A stretch of 64,000 nt of DNA from Agarophyton chilense (GCA_030374765.1 JARGXX010000088.1:372001-436000), one strand, 5' to 3'. Positions 32,366-44,334 are shown, counted from the first letter of the stretch. Numbers and translations are program-made. The notes: generated by a model from the letters alone, not told the origin.

Positions 32366-33355
32366 CTATGCCACTATTTCTGAGCTAAATACGACAGAAA
32401 ACTCTAGGTCATGCAGAACACGCCATCGGGCCATGAGCACATCAAATGATTGCTCAACATGAATTCGCAGAGACGAAAGGTAGAAATTGAATCCATCTTC
32501 CCAACAGCTGTTTACCTGTGATGTGGTTATAAGACATATGAGACTGTTGGTGCACATATGGGCTTCGTGGCCAGTTATAAAATACTCCATTTGAAGCTTC
32601 TTGCTGGCAGGATACTGCCTAAGTTGAGATACCGCATTCACTAACTGGTCGTGCGTCGATCCGACGCAACGAATAGATACATCCAAAAAGCGGTAAGGGG
32701 AATCCACAAGTGCTTGAACGGGCAGCGAATAAAAACTCTTTCTCCAGCAAAAAGAGGCGGCATTGGGACAAGAAGGCTTTTTGATCTTGATGGCTATGCC
32801 ATCGATAGCTCAGACATTTCCTGTAAGTGAACTCAATCACTTTCTGAAGTGTTTGAAGCCAAAAGAGAGTTGTTCCAGGGACTGTGGAAGACCAGACATA
32901 AATAATTCATTCATGAGCGCCTTTTGGGTCTCGTGGAAGACCTGATAAGCAGTTGATCGGCCGACGTGAAAAGAAGTCATAATATTACCATAACTTGATC
33001 CTGCCAGAACCCGTAAAGTAATAGCCAATCGCTTTCTTGGCGTGATTTTGAAACAACCAGACCGCTCACTCATCTTTACATTCTTCCTGAGTGAATGTGC
33101 AGTCTTTTTATAGGGAACTTCAAAATCATCCCTAGATAAACTAAACTCTTGTTTAAACGCGCGTGAATTTAGATTAGTTGATAAAGAATCGTTTGTAAGA
33201 AACCTTTTGATGATAGTTTGAAGACGTCTTCGAACTGCATAAGTGGCAGAAATTACTGTCTTTGAAATGGCAAGATAGTTCTTATAAAGATCAAAAACGA
33301 TCGCACTTTGCATCAATATTGTACTTGATACCGTGCTCGAGATCATTGCCACCAT
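32366..33355 (-). pseudogene. PIF/Harbinger-type transposase (copy 1)
   Basis: One minus-strand frame runs from the ATG at 33355 to 32366 with only two TGA interruptions (at 32837 and about 32800). The N-terminal half ends in a helix-turn-helix-like region (LAITLRVLAGSSYGNIMTSF, GRSTAYQVFHE). The DDE_Tnp_4 catalytic domain follows: AIDGIAIKIKKPS (first Asp), KSFYSLPVQALVD, RFLDVSIRCVGSTHD, ITGHEAH (the second catalytic Asp appears replaced by His), and LSSLRIHVEQSFDVLMARW (Glu). It is therefore catalytically dead even if the stops were read through. I could not delimit terminal inverted repeats. Confidence 0.88.
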
Positions 33356-35105
33356 GCTCGGTTTGATATATGTCGTGATTGCAGTATAATGAGAGCTTTC
33401 TTCAAAGTTCTACTCCATTCGGTAGTGCGCATGCAATTTGGCAGAGACAAGACACGGTCACAGATCTACAACAGTTCAGGCAGTAAGAAAACTAGGACTC
33501 TTGAATGGGAAAGATTTATCAACGTTAGAGTAAGTTAGGTTCATAATAACAAGGTAGTTAAAGTAGAGAAACATTAATCGTACCTTGTTGTAGCGAAATG
33601 AAAGAAATTGGTTTCATCGGAGTTGTGAAAGGAACGACCAAACGTTGAGATTTTAGTAGATCGAGTGGAGAAGGAAAGGTCTTACAATTTCACTGGGAAT
33701 TTTTAGGAGCCATCATGATGTTTGCCATACTGGTAGTAGTGACACCCTTTGGAGGGGATAAATAGAGTGATATCAACTGGGGAGTACTTGAGGGCCTGAC
33801 ATCGAGAAACATTACAGCACTGCCAAGTTGGCTGAGCATAAAAGAAAGAGAAGATGAAGGCCCCAGTTTAGCAAAGCATTAATTTACAGTCCCGTAATTT
33901 TTGAAACACTCAAAGTATCAGCCGTTCACGGTGTTCGCGTTCACGATTGAACGCGCTTGTTAAGGCAGGGCCTGAACCCAAGAAACGGCATTCATTAAAG
34001 GAATAAAGCACACGCTCTGTACATTTCGAATGTGACTACTTTTCTTGAAACGTACAACACGGGTAATGTTTTAATCCAGAGCCTGCGTAGGGATTATTAT
34101 TTCCGGAGACTTGCCGAAAAACTGACGCCTCTGCGTTTGGTCTACTAAAGCTTTACTCCACCTCCTCGTGGTGTCGACTGGGCTGCGTAAGCTGGCTAAC
34201 GGAGTAAGTCAGGGAGGGATCCCTGTTGGAGAGGGAAGTGATCAAGCCTCAGTAGGGCAATGATGTCTATTATCTTGGTATATTTTCAGAATTCTTGGAA
34301 TTGTTTCAATTTTCTGAAAAAACTGAAGTATCGGTATTTCAAGGCCGGGCGTTGCGGTATGCGGGTGAGAACTCTTTTTTTAAGGCTTGGCTCGACGAAA
34401 TTCAGAGCTTAAGTGAGATCCCGTATCGGTTGTTGTCCATTGGGATTTACTGGGGTTGCTTGTGTTAGAGTCCGGAAACGGGAGTATGTATGGTCTTTCT
34501 TTGATTGGGTGATCAGAGATTTTTCTGGGTGCGCAAGTTTATCATCAGTGCGACCCGGTAAATCGCGTGAAAGCCGTATTTGGCTGGGGGTTCTGCGTGC
34601 TTTTTATTTAAGTCAAGTCTCATAAGGTCATTTGAAATGGCATATTGTAATCAACGGCTTTTTGTGATATTGGTTTTTGATTTTTGAAGAATTTTCTGAA
34701 GAAGTGTTGTTCAAATTTCTGTACCAAGCGCTCTGCGTATTGATGTAGGGCAGTGGTGTTTAGAGCACCAAAGTCTGTCCAGTAGTAACTGTGGGTAGTG
34801 TTGTCGAGGCATGAATCTCAGGAACCTGGCGGATACGAGGCCCGGACCTAGTCCCACTTGTATGGAGGTCGAGCAGCGGCTGGACCTATTGAGGTCACGC
34901 GCCCATTCAAGAGCAGCCATACTAAACGCGCAAGCTTTTTCTACGGGTTAAAGTAGTCCCGAGAACCGAATGGGTTGGCCGTTCTCAGAGGTGATGGACC
35001 TGCAACAAATAAAAATCAAACTACAGGGCTCTCGGGCAGGAAATCTAGGGCATCGGGATGGATGCTTTGGGCATCCATAGAGAAGCTTTTCGGGGTAAGC
35101 TTTTA
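33356..35105. other. No supported gene
   Basis: No frame shows recognisable coding signal. The stretch includes low-copy sequence and, near 34900-35100, a region whose plus-strand frames lead into the gag-like remnant that follows. Confidence 0.45.
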
Positions 35106-36154
35106 GTTTACCTCGGAGAAAAGTCGCAGAGTAAAAATGCTCTCCTTCATGTAGTCAGGAATGAGGTACCGGGGATCCCTAAAGAGGGTGAAGTGGATAC
35201 CTTATTTTAGTGCATTGAAGATAAAACATACCCACTAAGCGTCGGAGGAAGTGCACCGAAGTCGGGGCCTTCTAGGGAGGTAGCGAGTACTCGAGTTGTA
35301 ACCGGCTCGGATCAGAAACCCCGAGAGCGTTCAAAACGCACACTAGGGGGCAAAGAGGGTGAGTACTCGAGTGAATACGAGTCCGGGTCCGCTCGAGATT
35401 CCGACCCAGAGGAAGAACTGTTGCCCACCTCAGTGAAATGCAAAGAAATTGTTCTCTCACGGAGGGGTTGGAGAAGGTGCAAAAGCGCATGCCTAAAGAC
35501 GTAAAGGAATTGAAGGAGTCGCGGAATAGTTCAAAGAAGAAATCAAAGGGGGAGTATTTTCTTGCCGAAATCAGACAGGCGATGGAAGGGGTTGTTGTTG
35601 ATTCCGGCAATGACTCTGGCTCAGAGTCCGACGATGGAGATGAGGAAATTTCGAGCACCGCGAGGAAGACTTTGAATTTGAAGCGGCAGAAGGCTAACTA
35701 GAAGTTCTGGTTTGCTTTTGCTAGTAAACTGTTTCCTGAACAACATGTATCTGTTGACAGTCTTGAAAGTGACGATATGCTCTTCAAAGCCCTGACGAAT
35801 TATCCGACAGTCTCTGCGTTGGTTGAAGCTCGTCATTTGACGGGCTTTCGGATTCGCCGGGAAGCTGCAATGCTAACTCGGGTTATTGACTGCCTCATCA
35901 GCTCGCTGGGCATAATAAGAGCCAAAAACGAGTTGGCGGTGGAGTTAACAATTTGTAGGTTGGAGGCAGTGAAAATGGGTGATAGGACTGGAAACTGGGA
36001 AGCGCCCAGAGAACTCGAAGAAGAGCACGACTATTTGATAAGCGAGTCAATGAAGCGTAAGCTTTACAAGTGGGCCAAATTTGGAAAGAGTTCAAGGAGA
36101 ACAAGTCACCCTTGGCTGATCAGGGTGACGGGAACAAAACATAGAAAACAATGA
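35106..36154 (+). pseudogene. Unknown acidic, gag-like ORF
   Basis: Plus-strand frames can be followed from about 35125 (NALLHVVRNEVPGIPKEGEV) through an acidic Ser-rich region (EYSSEYESGSARDSDPEEE). After a frameshift near 35455 come LEKVQKRMPKDVKELKESRN and the very acidic SGNDSGSESDDGDEE. A TAG at 35699 is followed by a helical region in the same frame (ALTNYPTVSALVEARHLTGF, AKNELAVELTICRLEAVKMG). The alternation of basic and Ser/Asp-rich tracts recalls the gag of element A, but I see no zinc knuckle and no pol. The 12-mer GAGTACTCGAGT occurs at 35285 and 35361. Family not recognised. Confidence 0.4.
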
Positions 36155-37590
36155 CAACGGCAACTGCGATTTTGAATTCGATGGGCATGCGGGATGTGTT
36201 TCCTATTGCAGGGGCGTCCGATAAATAAAACGGGCATACAAAGAAAGCAAACGCACGACAACGACAAAAAGTGGGGACAGAAGAACAGGATTCCAAAGCA
36301 TACTTGAGGGACTTCGAATTGTGTCTATTTGCTTACATGCAGAGCATATTCACCCCTCTCTATTGGTACAAGAGAGAAACGCTACCCAAACGTCCTGGCG
36401 AGCAATTTCTTGCAACGCATCGGGGAGGATTCATTTCGACGGAATTAATTCCGTTGCGGAGGAGTCCGTAGGAGAGGTGGATTCTACGTTTGAATACAGT
36501 GACCCCATTAATGGGTCGTTTTGAATCCCGATCTAGTATCGTTGCCAGAAATTGTTCTCGCAGCCTCGACGGGTATATCTAATTTCTACTAAAGAATACT
36601 TAACTAGATTAAATGACAAAAAATTACGCGAAGTGAAGGTTGAGAGAACTAAGAAGCCTTTCTTCTGGAGGGAAGGCGGGAGGATATCAGGACCTAATAG
36701 GAAATTGCGCTGAGGCGGGCTGGGAGACAGCGAAAAAGATCGACCAGCCGATCAGGAAACAGAATGCCGAATACGATGGTAAATCGGTTTAAGGGATATA
36801 ATCGACCACATGAACTCTATCAGCCCATAACAAAACATCCCCGTCCAAACGCCAGGGATTCAGAGCGGGTACACCAGGACCTTCACATCTTTCACCGTAT
36901 CGCTGCAAGATAGGGCTGGAGGTTTAGGATGATCATGTGGAAACTTAAACCGAAAATCTTAAAGTCAGTTCGTCAGATTTCTCGAACAGACTCATAGAAT
37001 TCTGACACTCGGAATCAGTTATCTGAAAAAATCGTCAGAACAGAAAACTCCTTACTGAAATATCAATTTAGAGCTTGGAATCTCTATCACAAATAGCATG
37101 TGTAATTAGAAAAATAGTATTGGGCCTGGTTGTGGGAGTTTAAATGGGCTGTTGGTCTAGGATTGACTTTTGCGGAGTGGGGGTGAGCTGGCTGGGACTT
37201 AATTAATTTCTGGTTGAGTCGCGTGGATACCATCGCGTGGTAGTTTAAAAACACTATAGCTTCGTATTAAAAACTGAATTAATGTAGTCAAATTTAATTT
37301 TTTATATTGCCAATTAATACTTACTTAGAGTGCGAAGCGATATAGTACGAGCGTAGCGAGCTGTCACTGTAGTCAATGATAGGAAATGCGCAAAACGAAT
37401 TTTGGTTGAGGAGCCATCTCATAATTCACTCTTGGACGCTGCGAGTGAAATTGGAAAAAAGCATCCGTCGAGGTACCCCCTCTCACTTTGGCTGCAGAGA
37501 GATGTACCCCTCGCCCCAAAAGGAACCTGATTTTTCAGCGGCCACCATAGTCTTTGCCAACCATCCACACCCCCGACCACTACCACCCCC
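36155..37590. other. No supported gene; AT-rich spacer
   Basis: Short frames only. From about 36950 to 37330 the sequence is strongly AT-rich. It ends in GTGCGAAGCGATATAGTACG and a C-rich run (37560-37592) directly before the Myb-like ORF of the second Harbinger element. Confidence 0.4.
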
Positions 37591-37593
37591 CCA

Positions 37594-38470
37594 ATGAGAT
37601 CCGAAAGCGCTCCGATCTCCGCCTCTTCCACGCAAGCACCGACCAGCTCAGCACCGGTCGAAGAAGGTGCTGTCTTCATCTCTCTCACTCCTATTTCCGC
37701 TGGTCTTTTTCGTATACAGCCACCACTTGGGAAGAAATGCCAACGATTCCCCACACCCTTTGACACCCTACTGTTGAAATTTGTCGCTGTTGACGCCCAA
37801 AAAACTCTCCATGAAGCAAGTAACAAACCTTGTGAAGAAGCTTTGGCCATATTTGTTTCGTCGTGCTCACCAAGCGCCTTCAATACCGTCTGCGCACCGT
37901 CGAAAAAGATACAACGACCGTTTCAAAAGCGTTATACGCGACCACTATCTCGATGTGAAACAGAATACCATTGCTTCTGGAAAAGTCGAAAGAGGCAGCA
38001 AGCGTGAAATTCCTCTTGAAGACGTCATCCTGACGGTCGACGAGCACAAAAAGCAACGAAGCGATTAAAAGACTAGACTTACGGAGTTCGACAAGAGTAT
38101 TTTCAAAGACAGGACTGCCATACGTGAGAAGGGGATAGAGATGCATGATTTAGAAGACTTTAGCACTAATTCAGCTAATGAAAGCACGAAAAGCACAAAC
38201 AAGGATGCAAAAAACGCGCCCATCAAAGATAGCAAGCGCCGTGCGCCTATGGTTGTTGACTCGGACGAAAACCAAGGAGATTTTCGATGCCAGTACGTTA
38301 AAGTGAAGAGGAAGGCTGCTTGAAAACGCTTGAAGTTAGAAGAAGATTGTTTCGCTTTCGAGTAACGCAAAGACGAACGAAACATGGAGCGGCAGAAATG
38401 AGTATAGGAGCAGAAATAGTGTAGGATTGCTCTGAATGAGCTTTGTATAGATTTAGAGGTGGAGCGCGGC
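37594..38470 (+). pseudogene. Myb-like (trihelix) ORF1 of Harbinger copy 2
   Basis: It starts at the ATG of MRSESAPIS after a C-rich leader. The Myb-like region reads FDTLLLKFVAVDAQKTLHEA, then SAFNTVCAPSKK. A frameshift near 37915 leads to YNDRFKSVIRDHYLDVKQN in the next frame, which continues with one stop at 38066 through an acidic and Lys-rich tail (ENQGDFRCQYVKVKRKAA). PIF/Harbinger elements encode such a Myb-like DNA-binding partner beside the transposase, and here the two ORFs converge. The protein normally brings the transposase to the element ends. Confidence 0.65.
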
Positions 38471-38689
38471 TTTGGATGCTTTGGATGGCGAAGAACGACT
38501 TGAGTCGCTTGCTGAGCCTAGGCAGATGATATAAGAGCAGAGTGTCTTCTTGGAAAAGCTGCAGTAAAAATGGGCTCGATTTATCGCCTCTCCTCGGCCA
38601 TCGAATTTCGCGTAATGGTGCGATACGCGAAGTTGCCGCCCTCGAAAACACAGGAAATCTCTCAAGGCACATTTACGTAGAGTTGGGGG

Positions 38690-39801
38690 ATTTGCTTAGG
38701 GAAGGAAAGAGGCAGTTGAAGTAAAAAACGGATTGTCCGCTGTCCATCGTGCACTTCTTGATGTTCCATAGCGAAGCGAAAGACTTGTACACAATGTTAT
38801 TGTATTTTGGCGCACCTTCAACTGCCGTTTGAAGCCTTGAAAGACCAAGACTGCTTCACATCCTTGAAAGTCCACTCTACCGCTTGTCGCACAGCGCTCA
38901 AAGCCATTTTGTACGCCTGCTGCGTAAGAGTAGCACCCAATCTGCCGAATGCAACCTAAAGCCAAGGCCTTATCAAGTCAGCAGCGTCTCGGTATAAGTA
39001 AAACTGTCTCCCGTTCTGTAGAAGAACAGTCTGCAACGATGCCTCTATTAAACTCTCTCCATACAACGTCATATCGTGGCGGCGCTCCATATCCGGGCCA
39101 AACAGATTGAACCTAAGAGCGCCTAGGGCAGAAACAGTCTGGTGGATAAGGCAGTGGAAGCGCTCATGGCCGGAATAACATGCGCGTTTGTTCGCTCCAA
39201 CCTCTTCTGGACGGCTCATTGGAATCTCAGTGCAGTCAATAAATCCTACACAGCTTTCGAAGGGCACCCCATTCTCATGAATAGCTTGTGCATACATTGC
39301 TGCTCTTCGTTTCATCAGACTGCCGCGAAGATTCTCCAAAAAGCTTGTTTAGGCTAAAACACTGTGCACCACTTCCCAAAAAACTTCAAAAAGAGCAGAA
39401 GCGCCCATCTCGAAAGTGGTTTTTATGTCCTTCCAAAGTATGTCGTGAGCGAGGTGACGTAGTAGAATGCAGGTCGCTGTGAAGAAGTGACAATGGTACC
39501 TCTTACGATGTGTCTTCCCTGCCACCCAGCCTGTTAGCGAGCACATGCGTTGAATTTCATGCGATTGGAAGTGGAATTGACGCAATCATTCCTCTTCGGT
39601 GAACAGGTTGATGTTGTATTGGGTCGAGGATATTTTATTGGAACATATAGAGATGCAGGCAGCAAACGTCCTATTTTGCGCCATGGTATTGGCTTTGACA
39701 CTGGAGGGGCAATTTGCCGTCTGCATCAAGAAGCAGGGCTTTGTGCATGAGGTGCCTTCGTCGCCTTTTGCGCCGGATTGCTTCGCTGATGCCGTAGTCA
39801 T
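38690..39801 (-). pseudogene. PIF/Harbinger-type transposase (copy 2)
   Basis: One minus-strand frame from about 39801 is interrupted by stops at 39586, 39349 and 38956 and then continues. Motifs are FHFQSHEIQRM, ATCILLRHLAHDILWKDI, VGFIDCTEI (first Asp, 39237), CYSGHERFHCLIHQTVSALG, GPDMERRHDMTLY, FYLYRDAADL (second Asp) and VRQAVEWTFKDV (Glu, about 38885). All three catalytic acids are still visible, unlike copy 1. The C-terminus converges on the Myb-like ORF1. Confidence 0.85.
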
Positions 39802-40319
39802 TTTGTCGCATGGCTCTTTCCGTTGCCGACGATACGAGGGGAGCCACCTGTACTCACGGCTGACTCATGTTGGTTTCGCGTAATTTACGGTGAAGGAGGG
39901 GTATGAGTCGGCTAGTGGCTTTACAAGTGTAGCTCGATGAGTCAACTTCGCTTGTCATGCGAAAAAAATTGCCCTTGCGTAATCCCTCTATAAACCGAAA
40001 CAGAGATTTTTTCTTAGAGAAGCCAATCTCAAGACTTAAATGCTTTTTCTTCATCATGCTACTGACTCCCAATGATACTACCACTGCTCTGCGAATGCTA
40101 CCTGCCAAAGCAGCCGAGCGAAGTGCTGAAATTAAAATTTATAAAACTGCAGACGGTACTAATGAAGAAGATGACACCGCTTCTACATTATTTGATTCAT
40201 TTTACAACAACGGTGTTAATCAAAGCATATAAAGTATGGCCAACTTTAATAGTTTTGAATTCCAAAGAATGTTGGTTTTTTCGCCACACATATTCACACA
40301 AATTCCAATATTAAACATG
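39802..40319. other. No supported gene
   Basis: Short frames without motif; probably the right flank of Harbinger copy 2. Confidence 0.35.
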
Positions 40320-40980
40320 GTAAACTATTTAAGAATGGTGCAGAAGATGTGTTCTTTATGATATTATCAAGTCTATAACATGTCAGTCAATGGGACCATA
40401 TGCCTGTAACGTGTGGGCTGAACAGCCCTATTTTGGGGTATATGATTGTTTTGTTTGTTCAAATAATTTAAAAATATTGTCATCGACTTTTTGTTGATGA
40501 ATTGACTGAGAAATATACTATCCAACTTCTGCAAGAAAAGAATCAGCCATTTAAATTTTACCCCTATGCTCTTTATGCTACAGATGTTTCTTTTCAAGAA
40601 ACGAGTTGGCGTTCTGGGAATCTGCAGGAAGCAAAATTTTACTACAGTGGAAAAAACAAACTGTATGGCTTTATGGTTGAGGTAAGTGTTTGGAGGAATG
40701 GATTGGCTACAAACCGCACAAAACATCTGCGTGGGTTAATTGCGGGTATTGATATGTTTCTAATAATTTGGAGCATCACGAAAATTCGTTAAAGAACTCG
40801 GAGCAGGAAACGGAAATATTGGATCAGGGGCTACACTCTGAAAATCTGCTCTTATAGCTCGGCAATTCTTTTAGACAAAGATTATCAGGGAACCATTGAA
40901 AGGGTACAAGCCATTCACCCCAACACATCATCCCGAGATGACAGTTTAACTGCACAACAAAGAGGCGACAATCCGGATAT
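40320..40980 (+). pseudogene. DNA-transposon F transposase, left part, split by element E
   Basis: The plus-strand frame at 40502-40792 reads FKFYPYALYATDVSFQETSW, EAKFYYSGKNKLYGFMVEVS and then RNGLATNRTKHLRG. This is the ATDVtFQ..RP.G...E.K.YFSGKHKLYGYKVE pattern of DDE transposases known from oomycete and algal genomes. Further on come ILLDKDYQGTIERVQAIHPN and SLTAQQRGDNPDI, the DKGYqG region. At 40980 the LTR of E interrupts it, and the continuation is at 49738. Confidence 0.72.
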
Positions 40981-41423
40981 TGTAACGCAATGACGGTGGG
41001 TCAGCGTACGGGTATCGACTGGTGGTATCGTGATAGAGCGGGTCCTAGGGTTCGAATTCTTGACAGCGGCACTCCCAGAGTACTTGGTGCAATGGGCTGG
41101 CGTTTACTGCGTAGTCCTACACGTTGGAGCTACGGAAACGATGGCTTGAAGGTCAAATGGTGGAAGTAATATACCAAAGGGGGTTGTTTAGTATCCTAAC
41201 GGAGCCTCCCTTACTCTATGGGAGAAGCGTCACTCTAGCCAAGTAAATAGTATTGGTGAGGAGCTTGGATCTTCCTGGCACTGTATTGATAACCTATAAC
41301 ACTAATTAAAAAATAATAATAATCTACATGAGCCCACCTGAGTTCGAACCGTCCACGTGTCGCCTGTGAGAGATTTCAGGGCCCGGCGGCTTATAGGGCT
41401 CAACCGTTATCATCGCTCCTTAA
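40981..41423 (-). repeat. 3' LTR of element E
   Basis: This 443-bp repeat is paired with 49298-49737. Plus-strand ends are TGTAACGC and CTCCTTAA; the terminal CA has decayed to AA. Confidence 0.92.
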
Positions 41424-41427
41424 AAAA

Positions 41428-41438
41428 TCTCCCTCCTT
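41428..41438 (-). promoter_or_regulatory. Polypurine tract of element E
   Basis: The minus strand reads AAGGAGGGAGA immediately before the 3' LTR, the expected place and composition for plus-strand cDNA priming. Confidence 0.75.
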
Positions 41439-41508
41439 AGGATTCGACCGTTACGGCGAAGTCCAAATTGCCTTACACCTTCCTGGAGGTTTGGCTCTAA
41501 CTGGACCT

Positions 41509-42563
41509 ATGGGTGAACCTCCAATCTTTCCTTCGGGGCCGGAACGTCGTAATACTCAGCGTTCTAATGGCCTGGACACGAGCGGTGCCGTGCCCGACAT
41601 GTCGGCGTCTTACGACCATCCCAAGGTCTAGTTGCTCTCGTTACCAGTAGGCGCGACGGGGCGTCGCATCGCTACCATCCTCGGGGATACCAGTGCGTAA
41701 GAGCTGACCCTTGGCGCCAGATTTGCAATCAGTTCGCTTAAGATACTGTACGCGCAACATGGGGTGGTTCCTTGCAGCTTTTTCTATCCCTTGGTATTCC
41801 TTTGGCGACCCTACGCGGGTCGTCCGCCGTGAACTACGGTGCGCGCTTCGTCCATTCGAGATCACTTCTTTCATCCGGCCTGATTCGGTTTTATCCTGCT
41901 TCCTTCCCATCGCGGTATTCCTCCATTGGTCGCGCGCGATGCCGCCATCGCCTTATAAGCCCATCGGATATGGCACTCTCCCTCCGGACTTTGTCACTTC
42001 CGTCGGTTTTCCTAGCCATTTCCCGGCAAAACAGCTTGTGGGCCGCGGCGCCATGGTATCGAACAACCAAGCGGGGAGCTCCTGGGGATCCCAAGTGGTT
42101 TATGAGCACCCAGGGCGCCGCTATGAACAAACCATCAGAGGAAATACGCGGGCAGTGCGTCATGCCCTTTTGCCGTCCCGTTGGTATTACTGCCTCGATG
42201 GACATTGCGACAGTCATGAGGGAAGCATGCTCCTGGGCGCGTCGTTCGGTGCGCTACTTTGCTGTGGCCCACAAAGGTCAGGACCTGAAGACCTTTATCG
42301 TCAATATTCTGCAGCAGAATGTGCAGGCGATGTCCCAGAGGGTTACTGCCGACTTGAATGCCAAGTACGCTCTAAATTTGAGTGATCGGGAGGCTTCCGA
42401 TGGTGACAATAGTTCCTTAGATGAGTCTACGCCGAAGAAGCGTGTTCGGCTCGCTGGGGCCGGTTCTGGTGGTCCAGTTGGCTTTTTGGGTGACCCTAGT
42501 CTCGGTTTCGCTCCTGTAGGTTCAAATGAGGACGACGCGGTCACTCTTGCGCCGCCCCCGTGA
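41509..42563 (+). pseudogene. Antisense ORF of element E, frameshifted
   Basis: In the 1.3 kb between chromodomain and 3' LTR the plus strand is coding-like, opposite to pol. A first frame starts at ATG 41509 (MGEPPIFPSGPERRN). A second (to about 42150) reads YKPIGYGTLPPDFVTS and NNQAGSSWGSQVVYEHPGRR. A third ends the protein: ASMDIATVMREACSWARRS, LKTFIVNILQQNVQAMSQRV, DREASDGDNSSLDES, PKKRVRLAG, with stop at 42561. The C-terminal part looks like a helical segment plus a possible basic nuclear signal. AATAAA follows 75 bp after the stop (42639-42644). I see no sequence similarity to the antisense ORF of A/B, but position and orientation are the same. Confidence 0.6.
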
Positions 42564-42735
42564 GTCCAGCTGGTGTTCCGAGCGTTTCCACGACTTTTGA
42601 GGTCATGGTGAGGGCTGTTTACCCTCTGTTAGTTGTCAAATAAATTAGTGATTGTGCTTTCCAAAAGTCGTTCTAATATATCAAACGTGCGTGCTCCGGG
42701 ACGGCGTCCAATCTTGAGAGCGTCTCGGGTCTTCC

Positions 42736-43305
42736 TCAGGCGTCCCCGAAGGACTGACTTTGTTCCCTGATGCAGGAACTACGACGAACCTTCGTACTCC
42801 GGCAAACCGTCGTGTCAGGAGGCAGTTTGAGAGACGTTTGGGGAATATCCGGACCAATGGTTGCCCCCTCCTGAAGGCTGCGCTCCGAGTGGCTGATTCT
42901 GCTCCCAGAGTGGGCGATTAAATTAGCCGAAATGGTTTGAAGCTCTTGCCAAGTATCTTTTTCAGGTTTGTAGCCGAACCAACGGACGCGATAGCGCAAA
43001 GTGCCATCTTCTTTTCGACCAGCGAAGAAGGTGCGCTCATTCACATATTCCGGTTGGTGTTCATTCTCAGGAAGGAGAGTGTGGTCCAGAAGGGCGAATT
43101 CATCGGAGTCGGTTGGGAGAGATGGGTCATAGTAGTTGGCGTTGACCATCGGGTCTGTGGGGCTATTCGAGTCCGCGGGAACTGCCTTAAGGGATGTGGA
43201 GACTTGAGAGTTGACCTGAGCTAATGGTGCTTTCGTTGGGCCAGGGGGCTGGGACTTTGGTGGTCCGGAGAAACAGGGAGCTCGAGTCACTCGGTCAATA
43301 AGCAC
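42736..43305 (-). pseudogene. Element E chromodomain
   Basis: This continues the integrase frame after one stop (TAG at 43312). A proline-rich linker leads to the chromodomain near 42930-43060: YVNERTFFAGRKEDGTLRYR, then VRWFGYKPEKDTWQELQTI. The DTW aromatic is kept. Confidence 0.88.
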
Positions 43306-43311
43306 AGTGTC

Positions 43312-44334
43312 CTACAGGCTGTCAATTCGCAACGGGATGGTGTGTTCATTGGCCTTAAGGACTTTGTATGGTCCTGCAGAGCAGGTTAAGAGCTTCCGCG
43401 TAGTGTCTTCGAGTTTCTCACTGCTTTTCGATGGCCGGTCCAGGTAAACCAGGTCTCCTTTCCCAAAGGTCGGAGTGTTCCAAACGGCTTTGTCGAAATT
43501 GATCTTGTAGCGCCGTTGGGCTTTGGTTAGTACAGTTCCTGCCGATTGGATAATGCGGTCGATTCGCTGGCGCGAGTAGCGCTTCGCCTGGGTAGGAGTC
43601 ATTCCTTCGGTTATCTCCTGGGGTATGATAGACTCCTTAAAGTCCACAGCTATGGGTGGCGGCGTTCTCGTTAGCGTTAAAACGAAAGGCGTTGTCCTCG
43701 TGAAAGCGTGCACCTGCGTATTGTAGGCATAAACCAGTGGCTCAACGTAGTCGTCCCAGTCCAATTGGTCTTCCGATACGTAGTGTGCCAATCGCTCGAG
43801 GAGGGTGTGGTTGAAGCGTTCGGCTTGGCCATTGGTTTGCGGGTGGTACGCCGTGGAGGTCACATGTTTGATATCTGAGGTGTCACAAACGAGTGAGAAG
43901 AATTTGGATACAAAATGGCTGCCGTTATCTATAAGGAGATAGAGTGGCATGCCATATGGATACACCCAGTGCGACAAGAAGGCCGTGGCGACATCCGTGG
44001 CTCTTGTCTTCCCTAAGGGTAGGGCTCGGGTGAGTTTGGTAAACATATCGGTTATAAACAAAACAAACCGTTTCCCATGAGAAGACTTAGGCAAAAGCCC
44101 AAGTTTATCCATTGCGACAAATCTCATCGGACCTGCGGCGGAGAAGAGCTTCAATTTGGCCTGATGGTTGGCGCGAGACCCTCAAATTTGTGTGCACCAT
44201 GCACAGTTCCGTGCAGTTTGCCATGGGTCCTGTGCCATTAGTGGCCAGTAGAAGAACTTCCTTAGGGTCTGGTACCTTCTTCACCCTCCAGGGTGACCAT
44301 CCAAGCGGGGGAAGTGGGCGAGGTGTACGATTCA
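43312..44334 (-). pseudogene. Element E integrase
   Basis: The zinc-binding region (VHLAHFPRLDGHPGG, RKFFYWPLMAQDPW, CAWCTQI) contains three TGA codons. The DDE core is open from 44154: FVAMDKLGLLPK (Asp), YLLIDNGSHFVSKF (Asp) and TNGQAERFNHTLLERL (Glu). The GPY/F module reads CSAGPYKVLKANEHT. All catalytic residues are present and the frame is continuous with RNase H and chromodomain apart from stops. Confidence 0.92.

Noticed and set aside
37419..37883. 154-codon minus-strand ORF
   Set aside because: Opposite the Myb-like ORF1, whose domain motifs explain the region.
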